NCBI RefSeq assembly: GCF_020073745.1
Contig: NZ_JAIRAU010000043.1
Coordinates: forward strand, 1 to 64,000
DNA length: 64,000 nucleotides
Reading direction: 5' to 3'
DNA from: Nannocystis pusilla
Lineage (GTDB): Bacteria > Myxococcota_A > Polyangia > Nannocystales > Nannocystaceae
Shown here piece after piece: positions 49,462 to 62,541 of the stretch. Numbering within the stretch: position 1 is the stretch's first letter; each line of letters opens with the position of its first letter. The notes below the pieces were generated by a model, which was not told the origin of the DNA, ran no database searches, and saw only the letters and a list, made by a program, of their open reading frames with translations. The position numbers were made by a program, and so were the translations under genes.

Positions 49462-50247
49462 ATGAACCGGCCCTTCACGCTGCTGACATGGAATGTCAAC
49501 GGGATCCGCGCGCGCCTCGACGACGTGCTGAGCTTCCTCGCCGAGCGGAACCCCGACGTCGCCTGCCTGCAGGAGACCAAATGCGAGGACAAGGTGTTCC
49601 CGCGGGTGCCGTTCGCCGAGCTCGGCTACACCGTCGACGTCCACGGGGCCAAGGGTTACGCCGGCGTGGCCACGCTGTCGAAGGTCAAGCCGACGCAGGT
49701 GGTCACCGGCTTCCGCGGCGGCGACGCCGACTCGCACTGCCGGATCTTGAACACCGAGATCGACGGCCTCCGCCTCTACAACCTCTACGTCCCCAACGGC
49801 ACGGCGCTCGGCACCGAGGCGTTCGCCTACAAGCTGGCCTGGCTGGCGCGCCTCAAGGCCGAGCTCGTCGAGCACTACACGCCCGACACGCCGCTCATCC
49901 TGTGCGGTGACTTCAACATCGCCCCCGACGAGCGCGACGTCGTCGACCCGCGGGCGCTCGAGGGCTGCACGCACTTCTCGCCGCAGGAGCACGCGGCCCT
50001 GCGCGAGCTGCTGGGTTTCGGCCTGCAGGACTGCTTCCGCAAGCACGACGACCGCGCCGGCCAGTACACCTGGTGGGACTACCGCCGCGGCGACTTCGAT
50101 CGCAACCGCGGCATGCGCATCGACCACGTCTACGCCAGCGCCCCGCTGTACGCCCGCTGCGACGCGGTGGTCCACGACAAGACCCCGCGCGGCTGGGACG
50201 CGCCGTCCGACCACATCCCGGTCATCGCCACCTTCCGCGGGCCGTGA
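49462..50247 (+). CDS. xth: Exodeoxyribonuclease III (AP endonuclease)
   Basis: Exonuclease III cleaves at abasic sites and degrades 3' ends in base-excision repair. The 261 residues show all family motifs: TWNVNGIRARL (metal-ligand Asn), CLQETKCED with Glu38, NLYVPNG, CGDFNIAPDERDV, YTWWDYRRGDFDRNRGMRIDHVYAS, and the terminal SDHIPV. Normal length. It follows the permease by 11 bp. Confidence 0.95.
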   Translation: MNRPFTLLTWNVNGIRARLDDVLSFLAERNPDVACLQETKCEDKVFPRVPFAELGYTVDVHGAKGYAGVATLSKVKPTQVVTGFRGGDADSHCRILNTEIDGLRLYNLYVPNGTALGTEAFAYKLAWLARLKAELVEHYTPDTPLILCGDFNIAPDERDVVDPRALEGCTHFSPQEHAALRELLGFGLQDCFRKHDDRAGQYTWWDYRRGDFDRNRGMRIDHVYASAPLYARCDAVVHDKTPRGWDAPSDHIPVIATFRGP

Positions 50248-50249
50248 GG

Positions 50250-50268
50250 GGCGGACGCCGGGTCCGCC
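50250..50268 (+). terminator. Short hairpin after xth
   Basis: GGCGGAC (50250-50256) pairs with GTCCGCC (50262-50268), starting 3 bp after the stop codon. No T-run follows. The 250 bp up to the next gene show no gene. Confidence 0.4.
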
Positions 50269-50520
50269 GCGCGGTCCCCTGGCGGCGTGCCCGGCCGGTG
50301 CGTCGCGGTGGCGCCGCTCCTGTCCTGCCTCACGTGAAGGCGAGCCTGCGGGTGGCGAGAGTCGCAGGAGGCGCCCGCCGATGCGGCGGCGAGAGGGCGA
50401 GCTCGGGGCCCGTCGTGCCGCTGCGATAGGTCTGCGTTCGCAAGCGCGCGAGACCCGCGGGCGGGCTCTCAATCCCACGTCCGGCACGGTCCGCCGCACG
50501 ACTGTCGCCCGCGGTACTCT

Positions 50521-52377
50521 GTGTCTGCGCTGCCAATGAACGGGACCGACGCCACCATCGGCATGCTCGGCGCGCGCGACCTGCTGGAGGGGCTGCCGCT
50601 CGCGGCCTACGTCTGCGACGCGCGTGGGGAGCTGGTCGCGTTCAACGCCGACGCCGCCGCGCTGCTGAGGTTGAGCTCGTCGGACGCCCCGCCGTACTGC
50701 CCCGCCGACGAGTTCGCCACGTTGACCGGCACGCCGCTGCGCCGCGAGGACACCGCCGTCGCGCTCGCGCTGCGCACGCGAGCCCGCACGCCGGCGCAGA
50801 CCTACGCGATCGGCTGGCGCGACGGGCGTCAGCTCCGCGTGCGGGAGACCGCCCGCCCGGTGCTCGGGCTCGACGGCAGCCTGCTCGGCGCCGTGTGCGT
50901 GGTCGAGAGCCTGCGCGAGACGGCGCTCTACGAGGCCGCCAAGGCCGGCGGCCTGGCCCAGCTGGTCGGCCTGTTCGTCAGCGACATGCACGGCCAGCTC
51001 GTCGAGGCCACCGACGAGTACCTGCGGATCCTCGGCTACACCCGCGAGGAGCTCGAGAGCGGCAGTTTCCGCTGGGACCGCTGCACCGCGCCGGAGCACC
51101 TGATGCGCGACCACCAGGGCATCGAAGAGGCGCTGCGCACCGGCAAGTGCCGCCCCTACGAGAAGGACTACCTGCGCAAGGACGGCAGCCGCGTGCCGGT
51201 GCTGATCGGCTACACGCTGGTGCGCCCGCGGCAGAACCAGTTCATCGGCTACGTCGTCGACCTCAGCACGCGCCTGCGTCAGTACGCCGACGTCAACGAG
51301 GCCATGCGCGCGGCCGAGACCGGCGTGTGGGACTGGGACGCGCGCACCGGCCAGGTCATCTGGTCGGAGACGACGAGGACGCTGATGGGTTGCGCCTCCG
51401 AGTACCAGCCGCACGACATCCACGAGTTCCTCAAGCTGATCCACCCCGACGACCGCGACCGCGTGCGCCAGGCGCTGTCCGACTCGCTGGCGGCCCGCTC
51501 GACCTTCCGCGCCGACTTCCGCCTGCGCGACCCCGAGCTGCGCGACCGCTGGTTGTTCTCGCAGGGCGGCGTGTTCTCCGACTACGCCGGCGACGGCGTG
51601 CGGATGTCCGGCACCCTCGTCGACATCTCCGCGCGCAAGCAGGCCGAGCAGGTCCTGCGCGACGCGATCGCCGTGCGCGACGAATTCCTGTCGGTCGCCA
51701 GCCACGAGCTGCGCACGCCGATCACCTCGATCCTGCTGCGCGCCGAGTCGCTGCTGAAGAAGATGCCGGCGCCCGAGCCCGCGTCGACGAAGCCCCAGCC
51801 GCTCGTCGCGGCCCTGGAGCTCATCATCCGCCAGGCGCGCAAGATCGACTCGCTGGTCGGCGACATGCTCGACGCCACCCGCCTGTCGCACAAGAAGTTG
51901 TTCCTCGACCGCACGCGCACCGACGTCGTCGAGCTGCTGTCGACCTACGTCGCGCAGACGGTCGACCACGAGCCGCGCGCCAGCGCGGGCCTGCACCTCG
52001 AGCTGCCGGCGCCCACCAGCCCGCCGGTGTTCGCGTCGTGGGACCGGCGGCGCATCGAGCAGGTGCTCGACAACCTGGTCAGCAACGCGTTCAAGTACGG
52101 CGCGGGCCGGCCGGTGACCGTGCGGCTCAGCTTCCCGGCCCGCGGCCTCGCGCGCATCGAGGTCGAGGACCACGGCATCGGCATCGCCGTCGAGGCGCGC
52201 GAGAAGCTGTTCCAGCCGTTCGAGCGGGCCCACCGCGCCGTCTCGTTCGGCGGCCTCGGCCTCGGCCTCTACATCGCTCGCGAGATCGTCCAGGCCCACC
52301 ACGGGACCATCACGCTGGACTCCGAGCTCGGCGTCGGTACGACCTTCCGCGTCGACCTGCCGCTGGCGCCGCCATGA
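50521..52377 (+). CDS. Cytoplasmic PAS-domain sensor histidine kinase
   Basis: The product has 618 residues from GTG 50521 (ATG 50536 is the alternative). There is no membrane segment. Three PAS-like domains occupy about 18-130, 140-255 (FVSDMHGQLVEATDEYLRILGYTREEL) and 260-372 (WDWDARTGQVIWSETTRTLMG). The HisKA domain has His395 in SVASHELRTPITSIL. HATPase motifs are LDNLVSNAFKYG, DHGIGIAVEAREKLFQPFER and GGLGLGLYIAREI. It is an orphan kinase with no response regulator adjacent. It converges with prkA. Confidence 0.93.
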   Translation: MSALPMNGTDATIGMLGARDLLEGLPLAAYVCDARGELVAFNADAAALLRLSSSDAPPYCPADEFATLTGTPLRREDTAVALALRTRARTPAQTYAIGWRDGRQLRVRETARPVLGLDGSLLGAVCVVESLRETALYEAAKAGGLAQLVGLFVSDMHGQLVEATDEYLRILGYTREELESGSFRWDRCTAPEHLMRDHQGIEEALRTGKCRPYEKDYLRKDGSRVPVLIGYTLVRPRQNQFIGYVVDLSTRLRQYADVNEAMRAAETGVWDWDARTGQVIWSETTRTLMGCASEYQPHDIHEFLKLIHPDDRDRVRQALSDSLAARSTFRADFRLRDPELRDRWLFSQGGVFSDYAGDGVRMSGTLVDISARKQAEQVLRDAIAVRDEFLSVASHELRTPITSILLRAESLLKKMPAPEPASTKPQPLVAALELIIRQARKIDSLVGDMLDATRLSHKKLFLDRTRTDVVELLSTYVAQTVDHEPRASAGLHLELPAPTSPPVFASWDRRRIEQVLDNLVSNAFKYGAGRPVTVRLSFPARGLARIEVEDHGIGIAVEAREKLFQPFERAHRAVSFGGLGLGLYIAREIVQAHHGTITLDSELGVGTTFRVDLPLAPP

Positions 52378-52405
52378 TACGGCAAGATACGGCAAGATAC
52401 GGCAA
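52376..52405. repeat. 10-bp direct repeat, three copies, over the kinase stop codon
   Basis: GATACGGCAA is repeated three times without mismatch (52376-52385, 52386-52395, 52396-52405). The first copy includes two bases of the TGA stop codon. Confidence 0.85.
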
Positions 52406-52414
52406 TGAACGGCC

Positions 52415-52437
52415 GCGGGGGCCGCCAGGGCCCCCGC
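52415..52437. terminator. Terminator hairpin between the kinase gene and prkA
   Basis: GCGGGGGCC (52415-52423) pairs with GGCCCCCGC (52429-52437) across a five-base loop, between the stop codons of two converging genes. No long T-run. Confidence 0.6.
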
Positions 52438-52462
52438 AGTCACATTCGCGGCGGGCCGCCGG

Positions 52463-54514
<2,052 letters not shown>

Positions 54515-54669
54515 CGTCCCCAGATGGTACACGAGGGTGGCGGAAGCGGCCACCGCGGAAGCGACGCGCGCGGAGCCGCGTCGGCGCGCACCGCGGAGAA
54601 ACAGGCAAATGCGCCGCCGAGCGCGCTTGCCCTCGCATCCGCCGCGCACCTCGCATACTCTGGTTGTCC

Positions 54670-55782
<1,113 letters not shown>

Positions 55783-55785
55783 GCC

Positions 55786-57339
55786 ATGTCGCGCTCGCTC
55801 TACAGCCCCTCCGGCCAGCTGCCGCCGGCGCTCCGCGAACTCCAGGACGAGATCAAGTCGTACGCCGACGAGTTCGGCCTCGACACCTTCCCGGTGGTGT
55901 TCGAGACCATCGACTACCGCCACATGTGCGAGATCGCGGCCTACGGCGGCTTCCCCGTCCGCTACCCCCACTGGCGCTTCGGCATGGAGTACGACCACAT
56001 GCTCAAGAGCCACACGTACGGGCTGTCGAAGATCTACGAGCTCGTCATCAACACCAACCCCTGCTACGCGTACCTGCTCGAGGGCAACTCGTTCGTCGAC
56101 CAGAAGCTGGTGATGGCCCACGTCTACGGCCACTGCGACTTCTTCAAGAACAACTACTTCTTCTCGCACACCGACCGCCGCATGATCGACGGGATGGCCA
56201 ACAACGCCGCCCGCGTGCGCCGCTACATGGACCGCCAGGGCGTGTCCAACGTCGAGACGTTCGTCGACACCTGCCTCTCGGTCGACAACCTCATCGACCC
56301 GTGGCTGCCGTTCCGCCGCAAGGAGACCCGCCGCGCGCCCGAGCCCGCCGCCGCCCCCGCCGCGGAGGGCGACCCCGAGTCGTCAGGCCCCGAGCCCGGC
56401 CGCCTGCACAACACCCGCAGCTACCTCGAGGGCTACATCAACCCGCCCGAGTTCATCGCCGCCCAGCGCGCCAAGAAGAAGCAGGCCGACGAGGCCCAGA
56501 AGCGCAAGAACCCGCCCCACCCGGAGCGCGACGTGCTCGGCTTCCTCATGCAGTACGCGCCGCTCGAGGCGTGGGAGGCCGACGTGCTCGGCATCATCCG
56601 CGAGGAGGCCTACTACTTCCTGCCGCAGATGCAGACGAAGATCATGAACGAGGGATGGGCCACCTACTGGCACTCGCGCATCATGACCACCCGCGCGCTG
56701 CGAGACGACGAGCTCATCGACTACGCCGACGCCGCCAGCGGCGTGACCGCGATGGGCCCCGGCCAGCTGAACCCGTACAAGCTCGGCGTCGAGCTCTACC
56801 GCCACATCGAAGACCGCTGGAACACCGGCCGCTTCGGCAAGGAGTACGACGAGTGCACCTCGCTGTCGCAGCGCGCGGCGTGGGACAAGAAGCTCGGCCT
56901 CGGGCGCCAGAAGCTCTACGAGGTCCGGCGCATGCACAACGACGTCACCTTCCTCGACGAGTTCTTCACCGAGGACTTCTGCCGCGAGCAGAAATTCTTC
57001 ACCTACAAGGAGAACCGCCGCACCGGTCGGCTCGAGATCGAAGGCCGCGAGTTCAGCAAGATCAAGCAGCAGATCCTCCAGCAGCTGTCGAACTTCGGCC
57101 AGCCGTTCATCTACGTCGTCGACGCCAACTACCTCAATCGCAGCGAGCTGCTGCTCGGCCACCGCCACGAGGGCATCGACCTCAAGATGGATTACGCCCG
57201 CGACACCCTCCGCAACGTCGAGCGCATCTGGCGGCGACCCGTCTCCATCCTCACCGTCCTCGACGACAAGCCCAAGCGGATCCGCTTCGACGGCGCGGAG
57301 ATCTCCATGTCCGACGAGCCGGCGGCCTTCCGCGTGTGA
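55786..57339 (+). CDS. spoVR: SpoVR family protein
   Basis: The protein has 517 residues. The family is conserved from Bacillus (SpoVR, spore cortex) to E. coli (YcgB). Marks are LQDEIKSYADEFGLDTFPVV, YGGFPVRYPHWRFGMEYDHM, YELVINTNPCYAYLLEGNS, VMAHVYGHCDFFKNN, MNEGWATYWHSRIM, and ELYRHIEDRWNTGRFGKEYD. It is next to yeaH with a 3 bp gap. In myxobacteria PrkA-type genes have been linked to fruiting-body sporulation and stress, so a developmental role here is plausible (inference). Confidence 0.95.
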   Translation: MSRSLYSPSGQLPPALRELQDEIKSYADEFGLDTFPVVFETIDYRHMCEIAAYGGFPVRYPHWRFGMEYDHMLKSHTYGLSKIYELVINTNPCYAYLLEGNSFVDQKLVMAHVYGHCDFFKNNYFFSHTDRRMIDGMANNAARVRRYMDRQGVSNVETFVDTCLSVDNLIDPWLPFRRKETRRAPEPAAAPAAEGDPESSGPEPGRLHNTRSYLEGYINPPEFIAAQRAKKKQADEAQKRKNPPHPERDVLGFLMQYAPLEAWEADVLGIIREEAYYFLPQMQTKIMNEGWATYWHSRIMTTRALRDDELIDYADAASGVTAMGPGQLNPYKLGVELYRHIEDRWNTGRFGKEYDECTSLSQRAAWDKKLGLGRQKLYEVRRMHNDVTFLDEFFTEDFCREQKFFTYKENRRTGRLEIEGREFSKIKQQILQQLSNFGQPFIYVVDANYLNRSELLLGHRHEGIDLKMDYARDTLRNVERIWRRPVSILTVLDDKPKRIRFDGAEISMSDEPAAFRV

Positions 57340-57541
57340 TCCGGCCGCACACCGGCCCCCGCGCCGCACCTGGCCGCGAGACCGCTTCGGCCGCCGCAGC
57401 GCCCGCCGGGGCGTGCGGAGGCCGTCGGTTTACTCACGCGCTGCCGGCGCGGCCCCGGCTGCGCCAGCAACCGACGCCGAGCGCTCACCCTCCCGCAGCG
57501 ATTCGTCTCGAACTGCCGCCGTACGTGGTATCGTCCAGGCT

Positions 57542-58360
<819 letters not shown>

Positions 58361-58380
58361 GCGCCGCGCGCCGCGCTCGC

Positions 58381-58409
58381 TTGGCCCCGCCGCTCACGCG
58401 TGCTACACA
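58381..58409 (+). promoter_or_regulatory. Candidate promoter of the RNase P RNA gene
   Basis: TTGGCC (58381-58386) and TACACA (58404-58409) are 17 bp apart and lie about 12 bp before the predicted 5' end of the RNA. Confidence 0.5.
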
Positions 58410-58420
58410 CCGCGGCGGGA

Positions 58421-58803
58421 GAGGAGCGGCCGAGGGGGACAAGGCGTTCGCGGTGAGCCCCGAGCTCATCGAGGAAAGTCCGGGCTCCGCAGGGCAGGGT
58501 GCTGGCGCAGGCCAGTCGGGGCGACCCGAAGGAAAGTGCCACAGAGACTCAGACCGCCCGCGTCCGCGCGGGTAAGGGTGAAAAGGTGCGGTAAGAGCGC
58601 ACCGGGGACCTGGCGACAGGGACCGCACGGTAAACCCCACCCGGAGCAAGGCCAAACAGGGACACGGTGGCTCTCCGCAAGGAAGCCACCAGGGGCTGCC
58701 CGTCCCGTCCCGGGTAGTGCCGCGTAGAAGAATGACCGCCACCTGGGTGAGGCGACGATCCCAGGGACAGAACCCGGCTTACGACCCCGCTCGTCCGCTC
58801 CTC
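58421..58803 (+). ncRNA. rnpB: RNase P RNA, bacterial type A
   Basis: This is the catalytic RNA that matures tRNA 5' ends. All conserved blocks are present in order: GAGGAAAGTCCGGGCT (from 58471), CAGGGTGCTGGC, CGAAGGAAAGTGCCACAGAG, GGTAAGGGTGAAA, GTAAGAGCGCACC, AGCAAGGCCAAAC, AGAATGACCGCC and ACAGAACCCGGCTTAC (about 58767). The 5' strand GAGGAGCGG (58421-58429) pairs with CCGCTCCTC (58795-58803) as stem P1, which sets both ends and gives about 383 nt. A T-run (58815-58819) lies 12 bp beyond and may mark the terminator. Confidence 0.97.
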
Positions 58804-58838
58804 CTCCCGCCTTGTTTTTCAGACAGGTGCTGGCGAAC

Positions 58839-58868
58839 ATGTCTGAGCGGACATGTTCCGAGGGACAG
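58839..58868. repeat. Two overlapping palindromes between rnpB and the glycosyltransferase gene
   Basis: ATGTCT-GAGC-GGACAT (58839-58854) and ATGTTC-CGAG-GGACAG (58853-58868) share two bases. They lie immediately beyond the glycosyltransferase stop codon and could form alternative hairpins ending both converging transcripts. Confidence 0.75.
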
Positions 58869-58870
58869 GC

Positions 58871-59974
58871 TCAAGCGCGGCGCTTGCTCTCGAGGTCGCT
58901 GTAGAGCGCGTCGTAGCGGCTGGCCATCTGCGCCAGCGAGAACTCGCGGGCGGCCAGGGCGGCGGCGGCTTCGGACCAGGCGGCGACGGTGTCGCCGTGG
59001 ACGACCTCGGCGACGGCGCGGGCGAACGCGTCGGGCTCGGCGGGGGCGGCCAGGCCGGGGCGGAGGCCGGCCTCGTGGCCGACGTGCAGCAGCTCGGCGG
59101 CCGGGGACACGTCGACGATCGCCGCCGGGACGCCGCGCGCGAGGCCCTCGAGCAGCGCCAGCGGCAGGTCGACCTTGCGCCGGGTGTGCGTGGCGGCGAA
59201 CAGCTGCAGGGCGCTGCGGCGGTACAGCGCGTCCATGTCGGCGACCTCGGCCAGCAGCTCGACGCGGCCGGAGGCGAGGTCGCCGGCGAGCTCGCGCTGG
59301 AGGTGCGTGCGCGCGTCGGCGTCGCCCTCGGCCTTGGGCCGGCAGGCGATCGTCAGCGACCAGCCGCTCGGGGCGGTCGCGCGGGCCAGGGCGACCAGCC
59401 GGGCCGCGATCTCCTGGTCGAGGTCGCCGGCGTAGAGCAGGCGCTTGCGCGCGGCGACCTCGGCCGGAGCGTCGGGCGGGCAGGCGGCCACGGCCGGGCG
59501 GATCGTGGCGATCTTCGCCTCCGGCACGCCGGCGTCGCGCAGGCGCCGGGCTGTCCCGTGGGACAGGGCGACCACGGCGTCGAGCGGGCGCAGCAGCGGC
59601 GTCCAGCTCTCGGCCCCGTGCGACGACATCAGGCTCTGCACGAACAGCCGCCGCGGCTGCAGCCGCCGCAGCAGCGACACCACCGCGGCCGTGGCCTTGC
59701 CTGGCGTGAAGGACAGGTGCACCGGCAGGCCCGGGTGGCGCAGCATCGCCGCCAGCGCGCGCAGCTTGTCGCCCATCGTCGGCGCGTAGCCGGCCGCCGG
59801 CGCGCCGATCACCCGATCGGCGCCCGGCCGCAGCGGCGCGTTCGGGTCGCCGAGGTAGGCCAGGGCCCGGCCCGGCGGCATGTGCGTCACCAGGTCGCGC
59901 AGCAGCACCGTGCTGCCGTCGCGGAACGGCGGCCGCAGCGGCTTGGAGATGATGAGCCAGGGCTTTTGGGACAT
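58871..59974 (-). CDS. Glycosyltransferase (GT4-like, GT-B fold)
   Basis: The product has 367 residues. The start is ATG 59974, four bases from the flippase stop codon, with TTAGG before it. N-terminal Rossmann half: PWLIISKPLRPPFRDGSTVL, then a donor-side half with KRLLYAGDLDQEIAARLVAL, GRVELLAEVADMDALYRRSA and the ALLEGLARGVPAAIVDVS region (the EX7E-like position). It probably adds a sugar to a cell-surface polysaccharide or O-antigen whose lipid-linked unit is moved by the adjacent flippase. The acceptor and donor are unknown. Confidence 0.85.
   Translation of the reverse strand: MSQKPWLIISKPLRPPFRDGSTVLLRDLVTHMPPGRALAYLGDPNAPLRPGADRVIGAPAAGYAPTMGDKLRALAAMLRHPGLPVHLSFTPGKATAAVVSLLRRLQPRRLFVQSLMSSHGAESWTPLLRPLDAVVALSHGTARRLRDAGVPEAKIATIRPAVAACPPDAPAEVAARKRLLYAGDLDQEIAARLVALARATAPSGWSLTIACRPKAEGDADARTHLQRELAGDLASGRVELLAEVADMDALYRRSALQLFAATHTRRKVDLPLALLEGLARGVPAAIVDVSPAAELLHVGHEAGLRPGLAAPAEPDAFARAVAEVVHGDTVAAWSEAAAALAAREFSLAQMASRYDALYSDLESKRRA
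59551..59566. repeat. Palindrome inside the glycosyltransferase core
   Basis: CTGTCC-CGTG-GGACAG has perfect arms and codes for ALSHGTARR on the minus strand, in a part that resembles the conserved core. Chance coding constraint is possible, but it also fits the exact consensus. Confidence 0.5.
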
Positions 59975-59977
59975 GTC

Positions 59978-61450
59978 CTAAGGAGCACGCTTCTTGCGGA
60001 GCTCGCGGAGCTCGGCCGGCGTGACGGCGCGGGTGACGACGATGGCGGCGAGGAACGCGGCGGCGAGCAGCGCCAGCTTGACGAGGATCAGCGGCTTGCT
60101 CGTGGGGGCCCACGTCCGCGAGACGACCTCGACCAGGGCCACCGCGGCCAGCAGCTTGACCAGGAACACCGGCGACAGCGCCGCGCCGAGGCTGCGCGCC
60201 AGGGCGACGAGGCTGACGATCGCCCCCGCGGCGCCGCCGATCGCCACCGCCGTGGCCGCGCCGGAGGTGAAGCTCTGCGGCACCAGGACGAAGCCGGCCG
60301 CGCTGACGACCACCAGCGGCACGGCGATCAGCAGCAGCGCCAGCTGCGAGCGGCGGCTGCTGTTGAAGATCCACGCGGCGGTGACCGTGAGCGAGTAGCC
60401 CGACATGCCCCACACCAGGAGGCGCAGCTCGCCGGCGGCCTCGCCGTAGGCGGCGGGGAACAGCAGCCGCTGGACCTCGGGCGCCGCGCCGGCGCCGACG
60501 CTGCTCATGAAGCACAGCAGGAACAGGCTGACCTTGGCCGTCGCGGTGACGTAGCGCTCGATCTGCGCCCGGTCGCTCTGGGCCTGCAGGCTGGCGATCA
60601 GCGGGAACATCACCAGGCTGACCGCGTTCATCATGCTGTAGGGCACGCGCGCGACCAGGTTGGCGCTCGAGTAGAAGCCGAGCGCGTCCTTCTGCGCCGC
60701 GGTGGTGGTGAACTGCTTGAGCAGCACCAGGTCGAGCGCCTGCAGCAGGTTCACGCCGGCGGTGAACACCAGCAGGAGGCCGGTGAACTCGGCCATCGCC
60801 GGCAGCGGGCCGGCGCCGCCGCCGGCGGTGCGCGGGCGGCAGCGGGCGACGAACAGGATCGACAGGGCGAACGCCAGCAGCGACGCGAACGTGAAGCCGC
60901 CGAGGATCTCGGCCAGACCGAAGCCCATGGCCGCGGCGCCGACGATCAGCGTCGTCTTCGTCATCGCCATGAAGATGTCGAGGCCGGCCTGGAACTGGAA
61001 CTTGCGGATCGCGTTGAGGGTGCCGACGTTGACCGCGTAGGCGGCGTAGATCAGCGGGATGATGCCGACCATGCGCAGCGCGCCGGCCAGCGCCGGATCT
61101 TTGAGCGCGTACTCGGCGAGGAGGTCGGCGCCGAGGATGAAGACGACGGCGACGAGGCCGCCGAGCCCGGCCGCGAGGCGGAAGCCCCGCCGGCGCAGCC
61201 CGTCGTAGGAGGGCAGGCCGGCGTCGAACTCGGCCGACATCGGACGACTGACCGCGAACAGCAGCGTCTGGATCAGCACCATGTTCGGGATGGCAATGAT
61301 CTGGCTGACGACCGTGTAATCGCCGAACGTGCCCGGGGGGACGAGTCGGGTCAGGGCGATCGAGACGGCGTAGCCGGCGATCAGGAAGAAGAGCTTGGCA
61401 AAGCCGAGCGAGAGGCCGCCTTTGCTGAGTTCGCTGGCATCTGTGGCCAC
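59978..61450 (-). CDS. Polysaccharide flippase / Wzx-MATE-like transporter
   Basis: The 490-residue protein has about 12-14 membrane segments with the layout of polysaccharide_synt/Wzx proteins: SKGGLSLGFAKLFFLIAGYA, an initial GTFGDYTVVSQII, LNAIRKFQFQAGLDIFM, DALGFYSSANLVARVPYSMM and AAYGEAAGELRLLVWGMSGY. It would flip lipid-linked sugars across the inner membrane. The glycosyltransferase start lies three bases from its stop codon, so the two are an operon. The start codon is about 20 bp from any upstream feature. Confidence 0.9.
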   Translation of the reverse strand: MATDASELSKGGLSLGFAKLFFLIAGYAVSIALTRLVPPGTFGDYTVVSQIIAIPNMVLIQTLLFAVSRPMSAEFDAGLPSYDGLRRRGFRLAAGLGGLVAVVFILGADLLAEYALKDPALAGALRMVGIIPLIYAAYAVNVGTLNAIRKFQFQAGLDIFMAMTKTTLIVGAAAMGFGLAEILGGFTFASLLAFALSILFVARCRPRTAGGGAGPLPAMAEFTGLLLVFTAGVNLLQALDLVLLKQFTTTAAQKDALGFYSSANLVARVPYSMMNAVSLVMFPLIASLQAQSDRAQIERYVTATAKVSLFLLCFMSSVGAGAAPEVQRLLFPAAYGEAAGELRLLVWGMSGYSLTVTAAWIFNSSRRSQLALLLIAVPLVVVSAAGFVLVPQSFTSGAATAVAIGGAAGAIVSLVALARSLGAALSPVFLVKLLAAVALVEVVSRTWAPTSKPLILVKLALLAAAFLAAIVVTRAVTPAELRELRKKRAP

Positions 61451-61560
61451 GGGTCGCGCACACTAGCACGATGCAGCGAGCAGCCCCAACGCGGGCCCCC
61501 GGGGCGGTCGTCGCAGGCAGCGGAAGGCGCGCCTGCGGTGAACGCGCGATGCCGCTGAGT

Positions 61561-61590
61561 TTGACGTCCATGCCCTCCGTTACCTACTCT
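61561..61590 (+). promoter_or_regulatory. Candidate promoter of the tRNA gene
   Basis: TTGACG (61561-61566) and TACTCT (61585-61590) are 18 bp apart, 27 bp before the tRNA 5' end. A GGGGAGGACGATCCCCC imperfect hairpin lies between the -10 box and the tRNA. Confidence 0.5.
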
Positions 61591-61617
61591 GGGGAGGACG
61601 ATCCCCCAGCGTCGCAC

Positions 61618-61695
<78 letters not shown>

Positions 61696-61705
61696 CAGGC
61701 GTCCC

Positions 61706-62518
61706 ATGACAGATATCCACCCGCAAATCCCCGCCCTTCGAACGCTCCAGCGACAGGACCGTCGCCTCACGCTGATGGAGCGGCGCTTGAGGGAGATCCC
61801 CAGCCGGATCGTCACCCTCGACTCCGACCTACACAAGCTCGAGCAAATGCTTGCGACGGAGCGCAACAAGCTCGACGACACGCGCTCGTTCCAGCAGCGG
61901 CAGGAGATGCAGCTCCACGACGAAGAGGACCTGATCCGCAGCAGCAAGGCCAAGCTCGGCGCGATCAAGACCGCCCGCGAGCTCAACGCGCAGCAGCGCG
62001 AGCTCGAGACCACCCGCCGCATGGTCCAGACCCGCACCGGCGAAATCGGCAAGCTGCAGGAGGCGGTCAACCGCACCGAGGCGCAGATCGCCAAGATGGA
62101 CGCGCAGCTGCAGGCGCTGCGCCAGACCGCCGAGGCCGAGAAGGCCAAGCTCGGCGAGGAACAGGGCCGCCTCAACGAGTCGATCGACAAGGCCAAGAAG
62201 GTCCGCGCCCGCCTGGTCAAGGACATCGACCGCGAGACGCTGGCCTCCTACGAGCGCATCCGCAAGCGCCTGGGCGGCCTCGCCTTCGTCGCCGCCCACC
62301 GCGAGCGCTGCACCGCCTGCAAGATGGTCATCCCCCACATCATGTACACGCGCCTGCTCAAGGGCCGGGAGATCCCCGCCTGCGAGTCGTGCGGCCGCCT
62401 GCTCTACTGGTCCGGTCACTTCCCCGAGGACCACAACCAGTTCGAGTCGAAGAAGGACGACGACAACAGCAAGCCGAAGCCGGCCGAGGACGTGATCCCC
62501 GGCGTGCGCGAGTTCTAG
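61706..62518 (+). CDS. Coiled-coil zinc-ribbon protein (CdsZ/DUF164 type)
   Basis: The 270-residue protein is a long coiled coil (about 10-175; e.g. LTLMERRLREIPSRIVTLDS and ELETTRRMVQTRTGEIGKLQ) followed by a C4 zinc ribbon (CTACK and CESCG, about 205-235). This layout defines the DUF164/C4-type zinc-ribbon family, first described in chlamydia and myxobacteria; its role is not settled. The ATG lies only 14 bp after the tRNA, so its mRNA leader would be set by tRNA 3'-end processing if they are co-transcribed. Confidence 0.88.
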   Translation: MTDIHPQIPALRTLQRQDRRLTLMERRLREIPSRIVTLDSDLHKLEQMLATERNKLDDTRSFQQRQEMQLHDEEDLIRSSKAKLGAIKTARELNAQQRELETTRRMVQTRTGEIGKLQEAVNRTEAQIAKMDAQLQALRQTAEAEKAKLGEEQGRLNESIDKAKKVRARLVKDIDRETLASYERIRKRLGGLAFVAAHRERCTACKMVIPHIMYTRLLKGREIPACESCGRLLYWSGHFPEDHNQFESKKDDDNSKPKPAEDVIPGVREF

Positions 62519-62541
62519 TACGGCGGCCCGCAGGTGGCTTC

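Noticed and set aside
58421..58803. GGACA/TGTCC-like words inside the RNase P RNA gene
   Set aside because: They belong to conserved RNase P RNA segments (such as ACAGAACCCGGC) and do not form the 16-bp palindrome.
59969..59978. GGACATGTCC at the glycosyltransferase start
   Set aside because: It is a self-complementary 10-mer containing the start codon, but lacks the TGTCC-N4-GGACA order of the element.
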